Shown: piece by piece, positions 8,086 through 17,714 of the stretch
Position numbering within the stretch: position 1 is the first letter of the stretch
Layout: the number at the start of each line of letters is the position of its first letter
Assembly: GCF_902459695.1 (NCBI RefSeq)
Contig: NZ_CABPRZ010000014.1
Coordinates: 98,128-162,127, forward strand
Reading direction: 5' to 3'
DNA: 64,000 nt
Source of the DNA: Pandoraea terrae
GTDB taxonomy: Bacteria > Pseudomonadota > Gammaproteobacteria > Burkholderiales > Burkholderiaceae
Program-made: the position numbers and the translations under genes
The notes under the pieces: generated by a model
Seen by the model: only the letters and a program-made list of their open reading frames with translations
What the model was told of the DNA's origin: nothing
Database searches by the model: none

Positions 8086-8763
8086 ATGCATTCCTCCGAT
8101 CTTGTCCGCCTGCCGGCGCGTTTGCTGCCGATGCTTGCGGTGACCGCCCTCGTCGCGGCGTGCTCGAGCACACCGACGCGCTATGCCGGCAACGGCGATC
8201 TCCGCGCCCGGCCGTATGGCGCGGAGAAAAGTGCCGGCCAGGAAGAAATCACGCTCGCTGCCATGGGGCTCGTCGGCGTGCCGTACCGCTACGGCGGCAA
8301 TACGCCCGACTCGGGCTTCGATTGTAGCGGCCTCGTGCGCTACGTCGTGCTGCGCGCCGCCGGTGTCAACCTGCCGCGCACGACAGAGCAGATGAGCACC
8401 GTCGGGACATCGATCGACCTCGATCAACTGGCCTCCGGCGATCTCGTCTACTTCAACACGACAGGCCGTTCGCACTCGCACGTCGGCATCTACGTCGGCA
8501 ACGGGCAGTTCGTGCACGCGCCCGCGACAGGCGGGACGGTGCGGCTCGCGAACATGAGCCTGCCGTACTGGGCCGGCCGCTTCGATGGGGTGCGCCGCGT
8601 CGCCGCCAATCTCGCGCCGGGGAGCGACACGACCTATGTAAATCGTGCGCCTGCGCCGCTACCGCCACCCGGTGCCCGCCCAACGCCGGCCAACGCCGCC
8701 GGCAACGCTACGGCCCCGCTCGACGACGATCCCATCGCCCGTTTCGCCGACGGCACGTTCTGA
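8086..8763 (+). CDS. NlpC/P60 family lipoprotein, MepS/Spr-like peptidoglycan endopeptidase
   Basis: 225-residue lipoprotein: a hydrophobic signal ending in the lipobox VAAC with Cys26, then an NlpC/P60 domain from about residue 45 to 170. The catalytic Cys is in FDCSGLVRYV and the His in SHVGIYVGNGQFVHA. Members cut the D-Glu-mDAP or mDAP-D-Ala bonds of cell-wall stem peptides. The C-terminal 50 residues are Pro/Ala-rich. I chose ATG 8086, which places a normal lipoprotein signal at the start; an in-frame start at 7984 would add 34 unrelated residues. It follows the barrel gene on the same strand by 105 bp. Confidence 0.9.
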   Translation: MHSSDLVRLPARLLPMLAVTALVAACSSTPTRYAGNGDLRARPYGAEKSAGQEEITLAAMGLVGVPYRYGGNTPDSGFDCSGLVRYVVLRAAGVNLPRTTEQMSTVGTSIDLDQLASGDLVYFNTTGRSHSHVGIYVGNGQFVHAPATGGTVRLANMSLPYWAGRFDGVRRVAANLAPGSDTTYVNRAPAPLPPPGARPTPANAAGNATAPLDDDPIARFADGTF

Positions 8764-8785
8764 GAACACACGCCCCTGAAGCAAA

Positions 8786-8805
8786 AAAGCGGCCGAAGCC
8801 GCTTT
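8786..8805. terminator. Bidirectional terminator between nlpC/P60 gene and pit
   Basis: AAAGCGGC (8786-8793), tetraloop CGAA, GCCGCTTT (8798-8805), with A-rich sequence upstream and T-rich sequence downstream, so it can serve both convergent genes. Confidence 0.8.
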
Positions 8806-8836
8806 CTTACCTTCCGCAGACTGGCATGATGACGGA

Positions 8837-9847
8837 TCAGAGGATCTGCTTGCCGACCCACCAGGCGATGGCGGCAATGAATGCCGACGCGGGAATCGTC
8901 AGGACCCACGCCCAGACAATATTGCCCGCCACGCCCCAGCGCACGGCCGCCAGCTTCTGCGTCGCGCCCACACCGACAATGGCGCCGGTGATCGTATGCG
9001 TCGTCGAGACCGGCACGCCCAGCCACGAGGCGAAGAACAGCGTAAACGCCCCGCCCGTCTCCGCACAGAAGCCGCCGACCGGCTTGAGCTTGGTGATCTT
9101 CTGCCCCATCGTGCGGACAATGCGCCAGCCACCGAACATCGTGCCCAGCCCAATCGCGAGATAACAGCAAATGATCACCCAGACCGGCGGCTCGCTGGCC
9201 GTCTGCGGCCACAGGCCCGCCGCAATCAGCAGCATCCAGATGATGCCGATGGTCTTCTGCGCATCATTACCGCCGTGACCCAGGCTGTACATGCCGGCCG
9301 AGATCAGCTGCAAACGCCGGAACCAGCGATCGACACGCGATGGCGGCGTGCGGAAGAACATCCATGACACCAGCAGCATGAAGAACGACCCCAGCACGAA
9401 GCCGAGCAGCGGCGAAATGAAGATGAACGCCACGGTCTGCATCAGGCCGCTCGCCACCAGCGAGCCGGTGCCCGCCTTCGCCACTGCCGCACCGACGAGG
9501 CCGCCGATCAGCGCATGCGAGGAGCTCGACGGAATCCCGTAGTACCACGTGATGATGTTCCACGCGATCGCGCCGACAAGCGCGCCGAAGATGACGTAAT
9601 GATCGACGATCTCCGGATTCACGGTGCCCTTGCCGACCGTCGCAGCGACCTTCAGGTGGAATATGAACAACGCGAGAATGTTGAAGAACGCGGCAAAAGC
9701 CACGGCCTGGTGTGGCTTCAGGACGCCCGTCGAGACCACCGTGGCGATCGAGTTGGCGGCGTCGTGAAAGCCGTTCATGAAGTCGAACAGGATCGCAAGC
9801 GCGACCAGGAGTCCGACCAGCCACAAACTAATGTGGAGGGTTGCCAT
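8837..9847 (-). CDS. pit: Low-affinity inorganic phosphate transporter, Pit family
   Basis: 336-residue multi-spanning inner-membrane protein of the PiT family that imports metal-phosphate by proton symport. Duplicated family signatures are visible: DFMNGFHDAANSIATVV near the N-terminus and GGNDAQKTIGI around residue 195. About ten hydrophobic segments. The start ATG 9847 gives MATLHISLWL; an in-frame extension to 9913 would overlap the upstream DUF47 gene. The DUF47 gene ends 14 bp upstream on the same strand, the usual Pit/DUF47 pair, so the two are surely co-transcribed and DUF47 probably modulates transport. Confidence 0.93.
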   Translation of the reverse strand: MATLHISLWLVGLLVALAILFDFMNGFHDAANSIATVVSTGVLKPHQAVAFAAFFNILALFIFHLKVAATVGKGTVNPEIVDHYVIFGALVGAIAWNIITWYYGIPSSSSHALIGGLVGAAVAKAGTGSLVASGLMQTVAFIFISPLLGFVLGSFFMLLVSWMFFRTPPSRVDRWFRRLQLISAGMYSLGHGGNDAQKTIGIIWMLLIAAGLWPQTASEPPVWVIICCYLAIGLGTMFGGWRIVRTMGQKITKLKPVGGFCAETGGAFTLFFASWLGVPVSTTHTITGAIVGVGATQKLAAVRWGVAGNIVWAWVLTIPASAFIAAIAWWVGKQIL

Positions 9848-9861
9848 CAATCCGTCTCCGC

Positions 9862-10488
9862 TCAGGCGTTTTCCAGCACAATGCCTTCGATGATGTTGGC
9901 AACGTCCTCGCATTTGTCGGTGACCGACTCGAGCAGTTCCGACACGGCTTTTTGCTTGATCAGGTTCTTCACATCATCTTCCTCGCGGAACAGCTTCGAG
10001 AGGGAGCCGCGCAGCAGACGATCCGCATCCGATTCCAGACGGTCGATTTCCTCGCAGAACTTGAGGATGTCGCGCGCGCGGTCGAGATCGCTCAGCAGCT
10101 TGACCGCACTTTGCACGCGCTCGCAGCAGTTGATGCAGATGTGGCCCAGTTGCTTGGCTTCCTGCGTCACACCCTTGATGTCGTACATCCAGATGGCGGT
10201 GGCGACGTCTTCCATCAGGTCGATGATGTCGTCCATCGTGCTGATCAGCTTGTGGATTTCATCGCGATCGAACGGCGTGATGAACGTCTTGTGCATCAGA
10301 TCGATGGTTTCGTGCGTAATGCGGTCTGCCTTCTTCTCATTGTTTTGCACGGCGATCGTATGCGATTCTGCATTGGGCAGATCGTCGATCATGGCGGCAA
10401 GTTCATGGCTGGCTGCCACCATGCACTCGGCGTGCTGGTTGAACAGTTCAAAGAACTTGCCCTCGGTGGGCATGAAGCGACCGAACAT
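9862..10488 (-). CDS. DUF47 family protein, PhoU-like Pit accessory
   Basis: 208-residue, all-helical cytoplasmic protein of the DUF47/PhoU-like superfamily. It starts MFGRFMPTEGKFFELFNQHAE-type, typical for the family, and contains acidic, metal-binding-like helices. Genes of this type sit beside pit across many bacteria; they are thought to regulate phosphate uptake, but the molecular role is not settled. It is first in a two-gene operon with pit. The 134-bp gap upstream, before dnaB, contains a possible -10 TAGAAT on the minus strand (10574-10579) without a good -35. Confidence 0.9.
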   Translation of the reverse strand: MFGRFMPTEGKFFELFNQHAECMVAASHELAAMIDDLPNAESHTIAVQNNEKKADRITHETIDLMHKTFITPFDRDEIHKLISTMDDIIDLMEDVATAIWMYDIKGVTQEAKQLGHICINCCERVQSAVKLLSDLDRARDILKFCEEIDRLESDADRLLRGSLSKLFREEDDVKNLIKQKAVSELLESVTDKCEDVANIIEGIVLENA

Positions 10489-10622
10489 TCTGGAAAACTC
10501 CGGGAGATTGGATGGGTGTACGGCGTAATCGTCCCAAGGCCTCTTCAGGCCCCGGACGACACAAAAACGTCACATTCTACCCTGTCCGGCGCCCGTACAT
10601 CCGACGCACGCCGAAACAAGGT

Positions 10623-12008
10623 TCAATAGTCTGACCCGCCAACGGTAAATCCGCCGGCGAAATTGTCGAACTTGGTGTAGGCCCCGATGAACGCCAGGCG
10701 TACCGTGCCGATCGGCCCGTTACGCTGCTTGCCGATGATGATCTCGGCGGAGCCCTTGTCGGGCGAGTCGGGATTGTAGACTTCATCGCGGTAGATGAAG
10801 AGGATGATGTCCGCGTCCTGTTCGATAGCGCCGGATTCGCGCAAATCGGACATGACGGGCCGCTTGTTGGGACGCTGCTCAAGACTTCGGTTCAACTGCG
10901 ACAACGCGATGACCGGCACGTTCAGTTCCTTGGCCAGCGCTTTGAGCGAACGTGAGATTTCCGAAATTTCGGTCGCACGATTCTCGCCACCGCCCGAACC
11001 GCTCATCAGCTGCAGGTAATCGATGATGATGAGTCCGAGCTTGCCGCACTGGCGCGACAGACGCCGCGCGCGCGCGCGCAACTCCATGGGGTTCAGCGCA
11101 GGCGTTTCGTCGACGAACAGCTGCGTCTCGTTCATCTTCTGCATCGCGTGCGTAAGCTTCGGCCAGTCTTCATCGACGAGCTTGCCGGTACGCAAACGAT
11201 GTTGGTCGAGACGGCCGACCGAACCGAGCATACGCATGGCGAGCTGCGTGCCCGGCATTTCCATCGAGAACACCGCGACCGGCAATCCTTCCTCGACGGC
11301 GATGTGCTCGCCGATGTTCATCGAGAAGGTGGTCTTCCCCATCGACGGGCGGCCGGCCACGATGATGAGATCGCCGCCCTGAAAGCCCGATGTCATCTTG
11401 TCGAGATCGATGAAGCCCGTGGGAATGCCGGTGATGTCGCTGCCGCTCTCGCGGTGATACAGCTCGTCGATTCGCTCGACGACCTGCGTCAGCAGCGGCT
11501 GGAGTTCAAGGAAGCCCTGGGTGCCGCGCGAGCCTTCTTCAGCGATCGCGAAGACCTTGGACTCGGCCTCGTCGAGCATCTGCCGGACTTCCTTGCCCTG
11601 CGGATTGAAGGCATCGGAAGCAATTTCGTCTGCCACGGTGACGAGCTTGCGCAGCACCGCGCGGTCACGCACGATTTCCGCGTAACGGCGAATGTTCGCC
11701 GCGCTCGGCGTATTCTGCGCGAGTGCATTGAGATACACCAGCCCGCCGACATCGTCGGCCTTGCCGGCGGTCGTCAACGATTCGTAGACCGTGATCACGT
11801 CAGCAGGACGGTCGCCCGAAATCAGGCGGCCGATGTGCTGGTAAATCATCCGGTGATCGTACCGGTAGAAATCGGATTCGCTCAGGAAGTCGCCGATGCG
11901 GTCCCACGCCGAGTTATCGAGCAGGAGCCCCCCAAGGACGGACTGCTCCGCCTCAACGGAATGGGGCGGCACCTTGAGCGATTCGAGCTGTGGGTCGGGA
12001 GCGTTCAT
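10623..12008 (-). CDS. dnaB: Replicative DNA helicase DnaB
   Basis: 461-residue hexameric helicase that unwinds DNA ahead of the replication fork. N-terminal DnaB domain (PHSVEAEQSVLGGLLLD) and a C-terminal RecA-like ATPase with Walker A GRPSMGKTTF around residue 210, LIIIDYLQLM (Walker B) and the QLNRSLEQRP sensor region. ATG 12008 is preferred; an in-frame start at 12086 would add 26 residues with no family match. It lies just downstream of the ribosomal protein operon, as in many betaproteobacteria, but a strong hairpin separates them, so it likely has its own promoter in 12009-12180. Confidence 0.96.
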   Translation of the reverse strand: MNAPDPQLESLKVPPHSVEAEQSVLGGLLLDNSAWDRIGDFLSESDFYRYDHRMIYQHIGRLISGDRPADVITVYESLTTAGKADDVGGLVYLNALAQNTPSAANIRRYAEIVRDRAVLRKLVTVADEIASDAFNPQGKEVRQMLDEAESKVFAIAEEGSRGTQGFLELQPLLTQVVERIDELYHRESGSDITGIPTGFIDLDKMTSGFQGGDLIIVAGRPSMGKTTFSMNIGEHIAVEEGLPVAVFSMEMPGTQLAMRMLGSVGRLDQHRLRTGKLVDEDWPKLTHAMQKMNETQLFVDETPALNPMELRARARRLSRQCGKLGLIIIDYLQLMSGSGGGENRATEISEISRSLKALAKELNVPVIALSQLNRSLEQRPNKRPVMSDLRESGAIEQDADIILFIYRDEVYNPDSPDKGSAEIIIGKQRNGPIGTVRLAFIGAYTKFDNFAGGFTVGGSDY

Positions 12009-12180
12009 GCCCGAGATTATACCTTGCGGACGGTCACGCTCAGGCATGTCCGATCGAGGACGGCGGGCTTTCCCGGCAGGCGGCATGGCGATGGCTGATA
12101 CAGCGGATGAAGGCAGAGGGACGGCGGCGCCGTGCGCCGCTGCGGCCGCGCGGCCCGGTCATTTGCGGCGCGCGGACATA

Positions 12181-12213
12181 AAAAAACGGAAGCCGGCGAA
12201 CCGGCTTCCGTTT
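12181..12213. terminator. Intrinsic terminator of the rpsF-priB-rpsR-rplI operon
   Basis: AAACGGAAGCCGG (12184-12196), loop CGAA, CCGGCTTCCGTTT (12201-12213): a perfect 13-bp stem. Read on the minus strand it ends in a T tract (12181-12186), 20 bp after the rplI stop. Confidence 0.88.
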
Positions 12214-12233
12214 CGCGTCGGGAAGCGTGACGC

Positions 12234-12686
12234 TTAGGCGTGTTCGCCCAGCACCGACACGTTCACTTCGATCACGACGTCCGTGTGCAGGGCAACTTGC
12301 ACCGGGAAGTCGCCAACGGTCTTCAGCGGACCGTTCGGCAGACGCACTTGCGACTTTTCGAGTTCGACGCCTTGCGTGCGCAGGGCTTCGGCGATGTCGA
12401 AGTTCGTGACCGAACCGAACAGACGGCCGTCGACGCCAGCCTTCTGCGAGATTTGCACGGTCGTGCCGGCAACCTTCTCGCCCAGGGCTTGGGCAGCGGC
12501 CAGCTTCTCGGCGGCAGCCTTTTCGAGATCCGCACGGCGGGTTTCGAATTCGGCGATCGCGTCTTGCGTGGCGCGGCGGGCCTTCTTGTTCGGGATCAGG
12601 AAGTTACGAGCGAAACCATCCTTGACCTTGACGACGTCGCCGAGGTTACCCAGATTGACGACTTTTTCCAGCAGAATCACTTGCAT
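12234..12686 (-). CDS. rplI: 50S ribosomal protein L9
   Basis: 150-residue large-subunit protein. N-terminal [13 protein letters not shown] followed by the conserved [12 protein letters not shown] element and the long connecting helix; C-terminal domain ends in a valine-rich strand pattern. Last gene of the rpsF operon, 27 bp after rpsR, and followed by a strong terminator. Length matches the family. Confidence 0.97.
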   Translation of the reverse strand: MQVILLEKVVNLGNLGDVVKVKDGFARNFLIPNKKARRATQDAIAEFETRRADLEKAAAEKLAAAQALGEKVAGTTVQISQKAGVDGRLFGSVTNFDIAEALRTQGVELEKSQVRLPNGPLKTVGDFPVQVALHTDVVIEVNVSVLGEHA

Positions 12687-12713
12687 TATCTATTCTCCTT
12701 CGTCGACCGGCGC

Positions 12714-12995
12714 TTAAGCACCGTGCAGATCGGTGTACGGCAGCAGCGCGAGGAAACGCGCACGCTTGATGGCCGTGTCCAGCTGGCGCTGGTAATGCGC
12801 CTTCGTGCCGGTCAGGCGAGCCGGGGTGATCTTGCCGTTGTCGCCGATGAAGTCCTTCAGCGTTTCGACATCCTTGTAGTCGATCTGGTCGACGCCTGCC
12901 ACCGTGAAGCGGCAGAATTTCTTGCGCTTGAACAGCGGGTTCTGCTGTTGGCGGCGGCGGTCAAACTTTTTGTTTTTCCCGTTAGGACGTGGCAT
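12714..12995 (-). CDS. rpsR: 30S ribosomal protein S18
   Basis: 93-residue small-subunit protein that pairs with S6 on the platform. The [19 protein letters not shown] basic N-terminus, [11 protein letters not shown] and the C-terminal [10 protein letters not shown] are the family hallmarks. I start at ATG 12995, which has an AGAGGA Shine-Dalgarno at proper spacing; an in-frame TTG at 13001 would add two residues. It begins two bases after the priB stop, so translation of the two is coupled. Confidence 0.96.
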   Translation of the reverse strand: MPRPNGKNKKFDRRRQQQNPLFKRKKFCRFTVAGVDQIDYKDVETLKDFIGDNGKITPARLTGTKAHYQRQLDTAIKRARFLALLPYTDLHGA

Positions 12996-12997
12996 GT

Positions 12998-13297
12998 TCA
13001 ATCCTCTTCAATCTTTTGCAATGCTGTGATGTGAAACACCAGGGTGCGGCTGTTGCGATGCTTCTTGGCGAGGAAACCTGCCCATTGGGCCGGTTTCTCC
13101 AGCCCCAGCGCAATGACTTTCGCGCTGATCGGGCCAATCGCCACTGCCGGCATCGAGAACTCGACCTGGCGGGCGATCCCCGCCTCTTCGGTCTGTCCCG
13201 CATGCGCCAATGTCAGATCGATGACGGGAAGTCCGGCCGGGGTATAGCGAATAACGCCGATTTCAGCGATGCTCGCTTCGAGCCTGAGACGATTCAC
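12998..13297 (-). CDS. priB: Primosomal replication protein PriB
   Basis: 99-residue single-stranded-DNA-binding OB-fold protein that bridges PriA and DnaT in replication restart. The [10 protein letters not shown] start, [16 protein letters not shown] and the late [10 protein letters not shown] strand fit the beta-proteobacterial PriB group, which is related to SSB. The start is GTG 13297. Its place between rpsF and rpsR is the standard arrangement and supports the call. Confidence 0.92.
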   Translation of the reverse strand: MNRLRLEASIAEIGVIRYTPAGLPVIDLTLAHAGQTEEAGIARQVEFSMPAVAIGPISAKVIALGLEKPAQWAGFLAKKHRNSRTLVFHITALQKIEED

Positions 13298-13343
13298 GCG
13301 ATCGATGTACGCAATGGCGCCCTGATGTGATCCTGAGTTCTAT

Positions 13344-13721
13344 TTACGCAGCCGAGGCTTCGGTGGCGGCAGGCGCAGCAGCCTTCTTGGCTTCTTCGCG
13401 GGCCACTTCCTTCATCATCGGCGACGGAGCCGTTTCGGCCTTCTTCATGCGCACGACGAGGTGACGCAGAACGGCGTCGTTGAACTTGAACGCGTGTTCG
13501 AGTTCGTCCAGGGTCTCTTGATCGCACTCGATGTTCAGGCACACGTAATGCGCCTTCGCGAGCTTCTCGATCATGTATGCCAGTTGGCGGCGGCCCCAGT
13601 CTTCGACGCGGTGGATCTTGCCTTCACGGGCGGTCACCATGCCACGGTAACGTTCGATCATGGCGGGCACTTGCTCGCTCTGATCGGGGTGAACAATGAA
13701 TACGACTTCATAATGACGCAT
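13344..13721 (-). CDS. rpsF: 30S ribosomal protein S6
   Basis: 125-residue small-subunit protein: [18 protein letters not shown] start, [14 protein letters not shown] core and the helical [11 protein letters not shown] segment. The C-terminal 25 residues are Ala/Glu/Lys-rich and longer than in E. coli, as usual in Burkholderiaceae. First gene of the operon; ribosome binding site AAGGAG lies about eight bases upstream of ATG 13721. Confidence 0.97.
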   Translation of the reverse strand: MRHYEVVFIVHPDQSEQVPAMIERYRGMVTAREGKIHRVEDWGRRQLAYMIEKLAKAHYVCLNIECDQETLDELEHAFKFNDAVLRHLVVRMKKAETAPSPMMKEVAREEAKKAAAPAATEASAA

Positions 13722-13788
13722 ATGGTGCTCCTTATGGACAAAGCCGCCCGGGCGTCAGAACCAGTGCAGCAAGGTTGCAGAACACGCG

Positions 13789-13817
13789 ATTCTAACGGAA
13801 ATCGCCCCGCGCTTCAA
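13789..13817 (-). promoter_or_regulatory. Sigma70 promoter of the rpsF operon
   Basis: On the minus strand -35 TTGAAG (13812-13817), a 17-bp spacer and -10 TAGAAT (13789-13794). The expected start near 13782 leaves a leader of about 60 nt before rpsF. S6:S18 autoregulatory leaders are known in other bacteria; I could not confidently identify the binding motif in this one. Confidence 0.8.
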
Positions 13818-13830
13818 GGGGAACCTCGAT

Positions 13831-14742
13831 TCAGCCGTTATCGATCCAGTAATTGGGGCGCGCATAGGTCTGCCGCAGCTGATCGATGAACAATCGCACG
13901 CGGGCGGGCTGGAAGCGTTGCTGCGGATAGACCGCGAGGATGTCGTAATCGGGCAGCGCGTATTCGTCGAGCACCGTCTCCAGTTCGCCGCTGGCCAATT
14001 CGCGCTGGATTTCCCAAGTGGAACGCCACCCGAGGCCCAGGCCCTCGAGCGCCCAGCGGTGCAGCAGTTCGCCGTCGTTGCAGTCGAGATTGCCCGCCAC
14101 GCGAATCGTCACGATCTTGCCCTGGCGGCGGAAATACCAGCCCCGCTGCTGCCCGCCCTGCAGGTTGAACGCCAGGCAATTGTGCTTCGCGAGGTCTTCC
14201 AGCGTCTTGGGCCGGCCGTGGCGCGCGAAATACGCCGGCGTGCCGCATACGACCCGGCTGTTCTGCGCAAGCTTCACCGCCACGAAATTCGGATCGACGG
14301 TGCCGCCGATCCGAATCCCCATATCGTAGCCCTCGCGCACGATATCGACGACGCGATCCGTCAGATTGAATGAAATCTGCACCTCGGGATGATTCCGCAG
14401 GAAAGCCGGCGCGTGCGGCGCGACATGCTTGCGGCCGAACGCCGCCGGCGCCGACACGATCAGGTGGCCCGACACTGCGTGGCGGCCCGCGCTGATCTCG
14501 TTTTCCGCCATGTCCCAGTCGCCGAGCAGTTGCTTGCAACGGTCGAGGAACGCGCCGCCCTCTTCCGACAAGACGAGCCGGCGGGTGGAACGATACATCA
14601 GCTTGATGCCGAGGCGCTTTTCCAGGGCGTCGATACGCCGACCGAGGATCACCGGCGACACGCCCTCCTTGAGCGCCGCCGCCGCGAGACTCCCGGCTTC
14701 GGCCACCTGCACGAAGGTCTCGATCTGCTTGAAGCGGTCCAT
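13831..14742 (-). CDS. LysR family regulator, probable regulator of the glyoxylate genes
   Basis: 303-residue LysR-type transcription factor: N-terminal winged helix-turn-helix (residues 1-60, ETFVQVAEAGSLAAAA and the following recognition helix) and a substrate-binding-like effector domain. It is divergently transcribed from gcl with a 121-bp gap, the classic layout for a LysR regulator controlling its neighbour and itself. The gap holds the short dyads TGTTTCTAAAAAACA (14766-14780) and TGATCTTATCA (14789-14799), candidate LysR sites. Target and inducer (possibly glyoxylate or tartronate semialdehyde) are inferred from position only. Confidence 0.88.
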   Translation of the reverse strand: MDRFKQIETFVQVAEAGSLAAAALKEGVSPVILGRRIDALEKRLGIKLMYRSTRRLVLSEEGGAFLDRCKQLLGDWDMAENEISAGRHAVSGHLIVSAPAAFGRKHVAPHAPAFLRNHPEVQISFNLTDRVVDIVREGYDMGIRIGGTVDPNFVAVKLAQNSRVVCGTPAYFARHGRPKTLEDLAKHNCLAFNLQGGQQRGWYFRRQGKIVTIRVAGNLDCNDGELLHRWALEGLGLGWRSTWEIQRELASGELETVLDEYALPDYDILAVYPQQRFQPARVRLFIDQLRQTYARPNYWIDNG

Positions 14743-14863
14743 CTCTCCTCCATCCGATACTTTTTGTTTCTAAAAAACAGATTTTTTGTGATCTTATCAA
14801 ACAAATCGTACCGGACTAAAGTGGCTCCATCGAATAACGGACATTCCCATTGGAGGAGCAATC

Positions 14864-16630
14864 ATGGCCAAAATGACCGCCGTCGAAGCCGCAGTGCGGG
14901 TTCTGGAGAAAGAAGGTATCACGACCGCATTCGGCGTGCCGGGTGCCGCAATCAACCCCTTCTACTCGGCAATGCGCAAGGCAGGCAGCGTCGAGCACGT
15001 GCTGGCTCGTCACGTCGAGGGCGCCTCGCACATGGCCGAAGGCTACACGCGCGCCGAAGCCGGCAACATCGGGGTGTGTATCGGCACCTCGGGCCCGGCT
15101 GGCACGGACATGATCACCGGCCTGTACTCGGCCTGGGCAGATTCCATCCCCATTCTGTGCATTACCGGCCAGGCGCCGCGCGCCCGTCTGTACAAGGAAG
15201 ACTTCCAGGCCGTCGATATCGAATCGATCGCCAAGCCGGTGACCAAGTGGGCCGTGACGGTGCGTGAGCCCGCCCTCGTGCCGCGCGTGTTCCAGCAAGC
15301 CTTCCACCTCATGCGCTCTGGCCGCCCGGGTCCGGTCCTGATTGACTTGCCGTTCGACGTGCAAGTCGCCGAAATCGACTTCGATCCGGACACCTACGAA
15401 CCGCTGCCGGTCTACAAGCCCGCAGCCACGCGAGCCCAGATCGAAAAAGCCATCTCGATGCTGATCGAATCGGAACGTCCGCTGATCGTATCGGGCGGCG
15501 GTGTGATCAACGCCGACGCGGCCGATCTGCTCGTCGAGTTCGCCGAGACGGTCAACGTGCCGGTCGTGCCGACGCTCATGAGCTGGGGTGCCATCGCCGA
15601 CGACCATCCGTTGATGGCCGGCATGGTCGGTCTGCAAACGTCGCATCGCTTCGGCAACGCCACGATGCTCGCCTCGGACTTCGTGATGGGCATCGGCAAT
15701 CGCTGGGCCAATCGCCACACGGGCAGCGTCGAAGTGTTCACGAAGGGTCGCAAGTTTGTGCATGTGGACATCGAACCGACGCAAATCGGCCGTGTGTTCG
15801 GCCCGGACTACGGCATCGTGTCGGACGCCCGTGCTGCGCTCAAGCTGTTCGTCGAAGTTGCCAAGGAATTGAAGGCCGCAGGCCGCCTGCCGGACCGTTC
15901 GCAATGGGTCGCCGATTGCCAGAAGCGCAAACGCACCATGCTGCGTCGCACGGACTTCGATCAGGTGCCTATCAAGCCGCAGCGCGTGTATCAGGAAATG
16001 AACGCGTTCTTCGGCCGCGACGTGCGCTACGTCTCGACCATCGGTCTGTCGCAGATCGCCGCTGCGCAGTTCCTGACGGTCAACAAGCCGCGTCACTGGG
16101 TCAATTGCGGTCAGGCCGGCCCGCTCGGCTGGACCATCCCTGCCGCGATCGGCGTGAAGGTGGCTTCGCCGTCGTCGGATGTGGTGGCCATTTCGGGTGA
16201 CTACGACTTCCAGTTCATGATCGAAGAGTTGGCCGTCGCCGCGCAGTTCAAGGTGCCGTACATCCACCTCGTGGTAAACAACTCGTACCTCGGCCTGATC
16301 CGTCAGGCGCAGCGCAACTTCGACATGGATTACTGCGTGCAGCTCGCGTTCGAGAACGTCAATTCGCCTGAACTGAACGGCTACGGCGTCGACCACGTGA
16401 AGGTTGCCGAGGGCCTCGGTTGCAAGGCGATCCGCGTGTTCCAGCCGAACGACATTCAGCCGGCGTTTGCACAAGCGCGCAAGCTGATGGCCGAGTTCTC
16501 GGTGCCGGTGGTGGTCGAAGTGATCCTGGAGCGTGTGACGAACATCGCGATGGGCACCGAAATCAACAACGTGACCGAATTCGAAGAAATCGTCGACGTG
16601 GTCGAGGAAGACAACACGGTGTCGGCATAA
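14864..16630 (+). CDS. gcl: Glyoxylate carboligase (tartronate-semialdehyde synthase)
   Basis: 588-residue ThDP- and FAD-dependent enzyme that condenses two glyoxylates to tartronate semialdehyde and CO2. A key diagnostic is Val51 in [10 protein letters not shown]: nearly all other ThDP enzymes have a catalytic Glu there, and Val is a recognised feature of Gcl. The ThDP/Mg motif [11 protein letters not shown] with the downstream NN pair lies near residue 445. Preceded by GGAGGAG. It opens the gcl-hyi-glxR set, which carries glyoxylate (from allantoin, glycolate or purine breakdown) to glycerate. Confidence 0.96.
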   Translation: MAKMTAVEAAVRVLEKEGITTAFGVPGAAINPFYSAMRKAGSVEHVLARHVEGASHMAEGYTRAEAGNIGVCIGTSGPAGTDMITGLYSAWADSIPILCITGQAPRARLYKEDFQAVDIESIAKPVTKWAVTVREPALVPRVFQQAFHLMRSGRPGPVLIDLPFDVQVAEIDFDPDTYEPLPVYKPAATRAQIEKAISMLIESERPLIVSGGGVINADAADLLVEFAETVNVPVVPTLMSWGAIADDHPLMAGMVGLQTSHRFGNATMLASDFVMGIGNRWANRHTGSVEVFTKGRKFVHVDIEPTQIGRVFGPDYGIVSDARAALKLFVEVAKELKAAGRLPDRSQWVADCQKRKRTMLRRTDFDQVPIKPQRVYQEMNAFFGRDVRYVSTIGLSQIAAAQFLTVNKPRHWVNCGQAGPLGWTIPAAIGVKVASPSSDVVAISGDYDFQFMIEELAVAAQFKVPYIHLVVNNSYLGLIRQAQRNFDMDYCVQLAFENVNSPELNGYGVDHVKVAEGLGCKAIRVFQPNDIQPAFAQARKLMAEFSVPVVVEVILERVTNIAMGTEINNVTEFEEIVDVVEEDNTVSA

Positions 16631-16695
16631 GGCGCGCAAGCGCAATCGCCGAGACCGGGCTTCCACCCCCCAAGCCAATCATCGAGGAGTAAGCA

Positions 16696-17487
16696 ATGCC
16701 GAAGTTCGCCGCCAACCTGACCATGCTGTTCAACGAGGTTCCGTTTCTCGACCGCTTCAAGGCGGCCGCTGCAGCGGGCTTCCGGGGCGTGGAGTTCCTG
16801 TTCCCGTACGCGTTCCATCGCGACCAGATCGCCGACAAGCTGAACCAGTACCAACTGGATCTGGTGCTGCACAACCTGCCGGCCGGCAATTGGGAGGCAG
16901 GCGAGCGCGGCATCGCGATCCTGCCGGAGCGCGTGTCGGAGTTCCGCGAAGGCGTGGGCGAAGCGATTGTCTATGCCAAGGCGCTTGGCGTGAAGCAGTT
17001 GAACTGCCTCGTCGGCAAGCAGCCCGCCGATCTGTCGAACGAGACGGCGCGTGAAACGCTTGTCGGCAACCTGCGTTTCGCCGCCGAACAGTTGAAGGCC
17101 GAGGGCATCCGCCTGCTGGTCGAGCCGATCAACACCTTCGACATTCCGGGCTTCTACGTCAGCGGCACGAAGCAGGCGCTCGGCATCTTCGACGAAGTCG
17201 GTTCGGACAACCTGTTCCTGCAGTACGACATCTATCACATGCAGCGCATGGAAGGCGAATTGGCCAAGACGATCGAGACGAACCTGTCGCGCATCGCTCA
17301 CGTCCAGTTGGCCGACAATCCGGGCCGCAACGAGCCGGGCACGGGCGAGATCAACTACGCGTATCTCTTCGCGTTGCTCGACCGCATCGGCTACGACGGC
17401 TGGATCGGCTGCGAGTACAAGCCCGCGACGAACACCGTCGACGGCCTGGGCTGGTTCAAGGCCGCGGGGCTGCGCGAAGCCGCGTAA
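16696..17487 (+). CDS. hyi: Hydroxypyruvate isomerase
   Basis: 263-residue TIM-barrel protein (AP endonuclease family 2-like) that interconverts hydroxypyruvate and tartronate semialdehyde. Recognisable: MPKFAANLTMLFNEVPFLDR, the LVEPINTFDIPGFYV segment with its catalytic Glu, QYDIYHMQRMEG, and the C-terminal GCEYKPA carrying the second Glu. Ribosome binding site GAGGAG precedes ATG 16696 by about seven bases. It lies 65 bp after gcl, clearly in the same operon. Confidence 0.95.
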   Translation: MPKFAANLTMLFNEVPFLDRFKAAAAAGFRGVEFLFPYAFHRDQIADKLNQYQLDLVLHNLPAGNWEAGERGIAILPERVSEFREGVGEAIVYAKALGVKQLNCLVGKQPADLSNETARETLVGNLRFAAEQLKAEGIRLLVEPINTFDIPGFYVSGTKQALGIFDEVGSDNLFLQYDIYHMQRMEGELAKTIETNLSRIAHVQLADNPGRNEPGTGEINYAYLFALLDRIGYDGWIGCEYKPATNTVDGLGWFKAAGLREAA

Positions 17488-17599
17488 GCCGCCGCCCGCA
17501 TTGCATTGATACACGGTTTTCCCCGACAGAAACCGAAACAGGATTTACGGCGATGAACCTGTCGCCGCCCCCGGATCGACGAGGAGAGAGGGTCCCGCC

Positions 17600-17647
17600 G
17601 GCCGCGTGCTGGGGGGCATGCGGCCGGGCCCACGGGAATCGTGGGCC
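17600..17647 (+). other. Two adjacent hairpins in the hyi-glxR spacer
   Basis: GGCCGCGTGC (17600-17609) pairs with GCATGCGGCC (17616-17625), one G-T wobble, six-base loop. GGCCCAC (17627-17633) pairs with GTGGGCC (17641-17647), seven-base loop. Neither is followed by a T run, so they look like mRNA structure or a processing or stability element within the 227-bp spacer and not a terminator. Confidence 0.5.
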
Positions 17648-17714
17648 ATCGTGAGCCACACGGCGGACGACCCTGCCCCGCGCGATTTATCCATCGAGAC
17701 AGAGGAGTAACAAC

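Noticed and set aside
14816..16678. Minus-strand frame of about 620 codons opposite gcl
   Set aside because: Shadow of gcl, whose diagnostic Val51 and cofactor motifs are clear.
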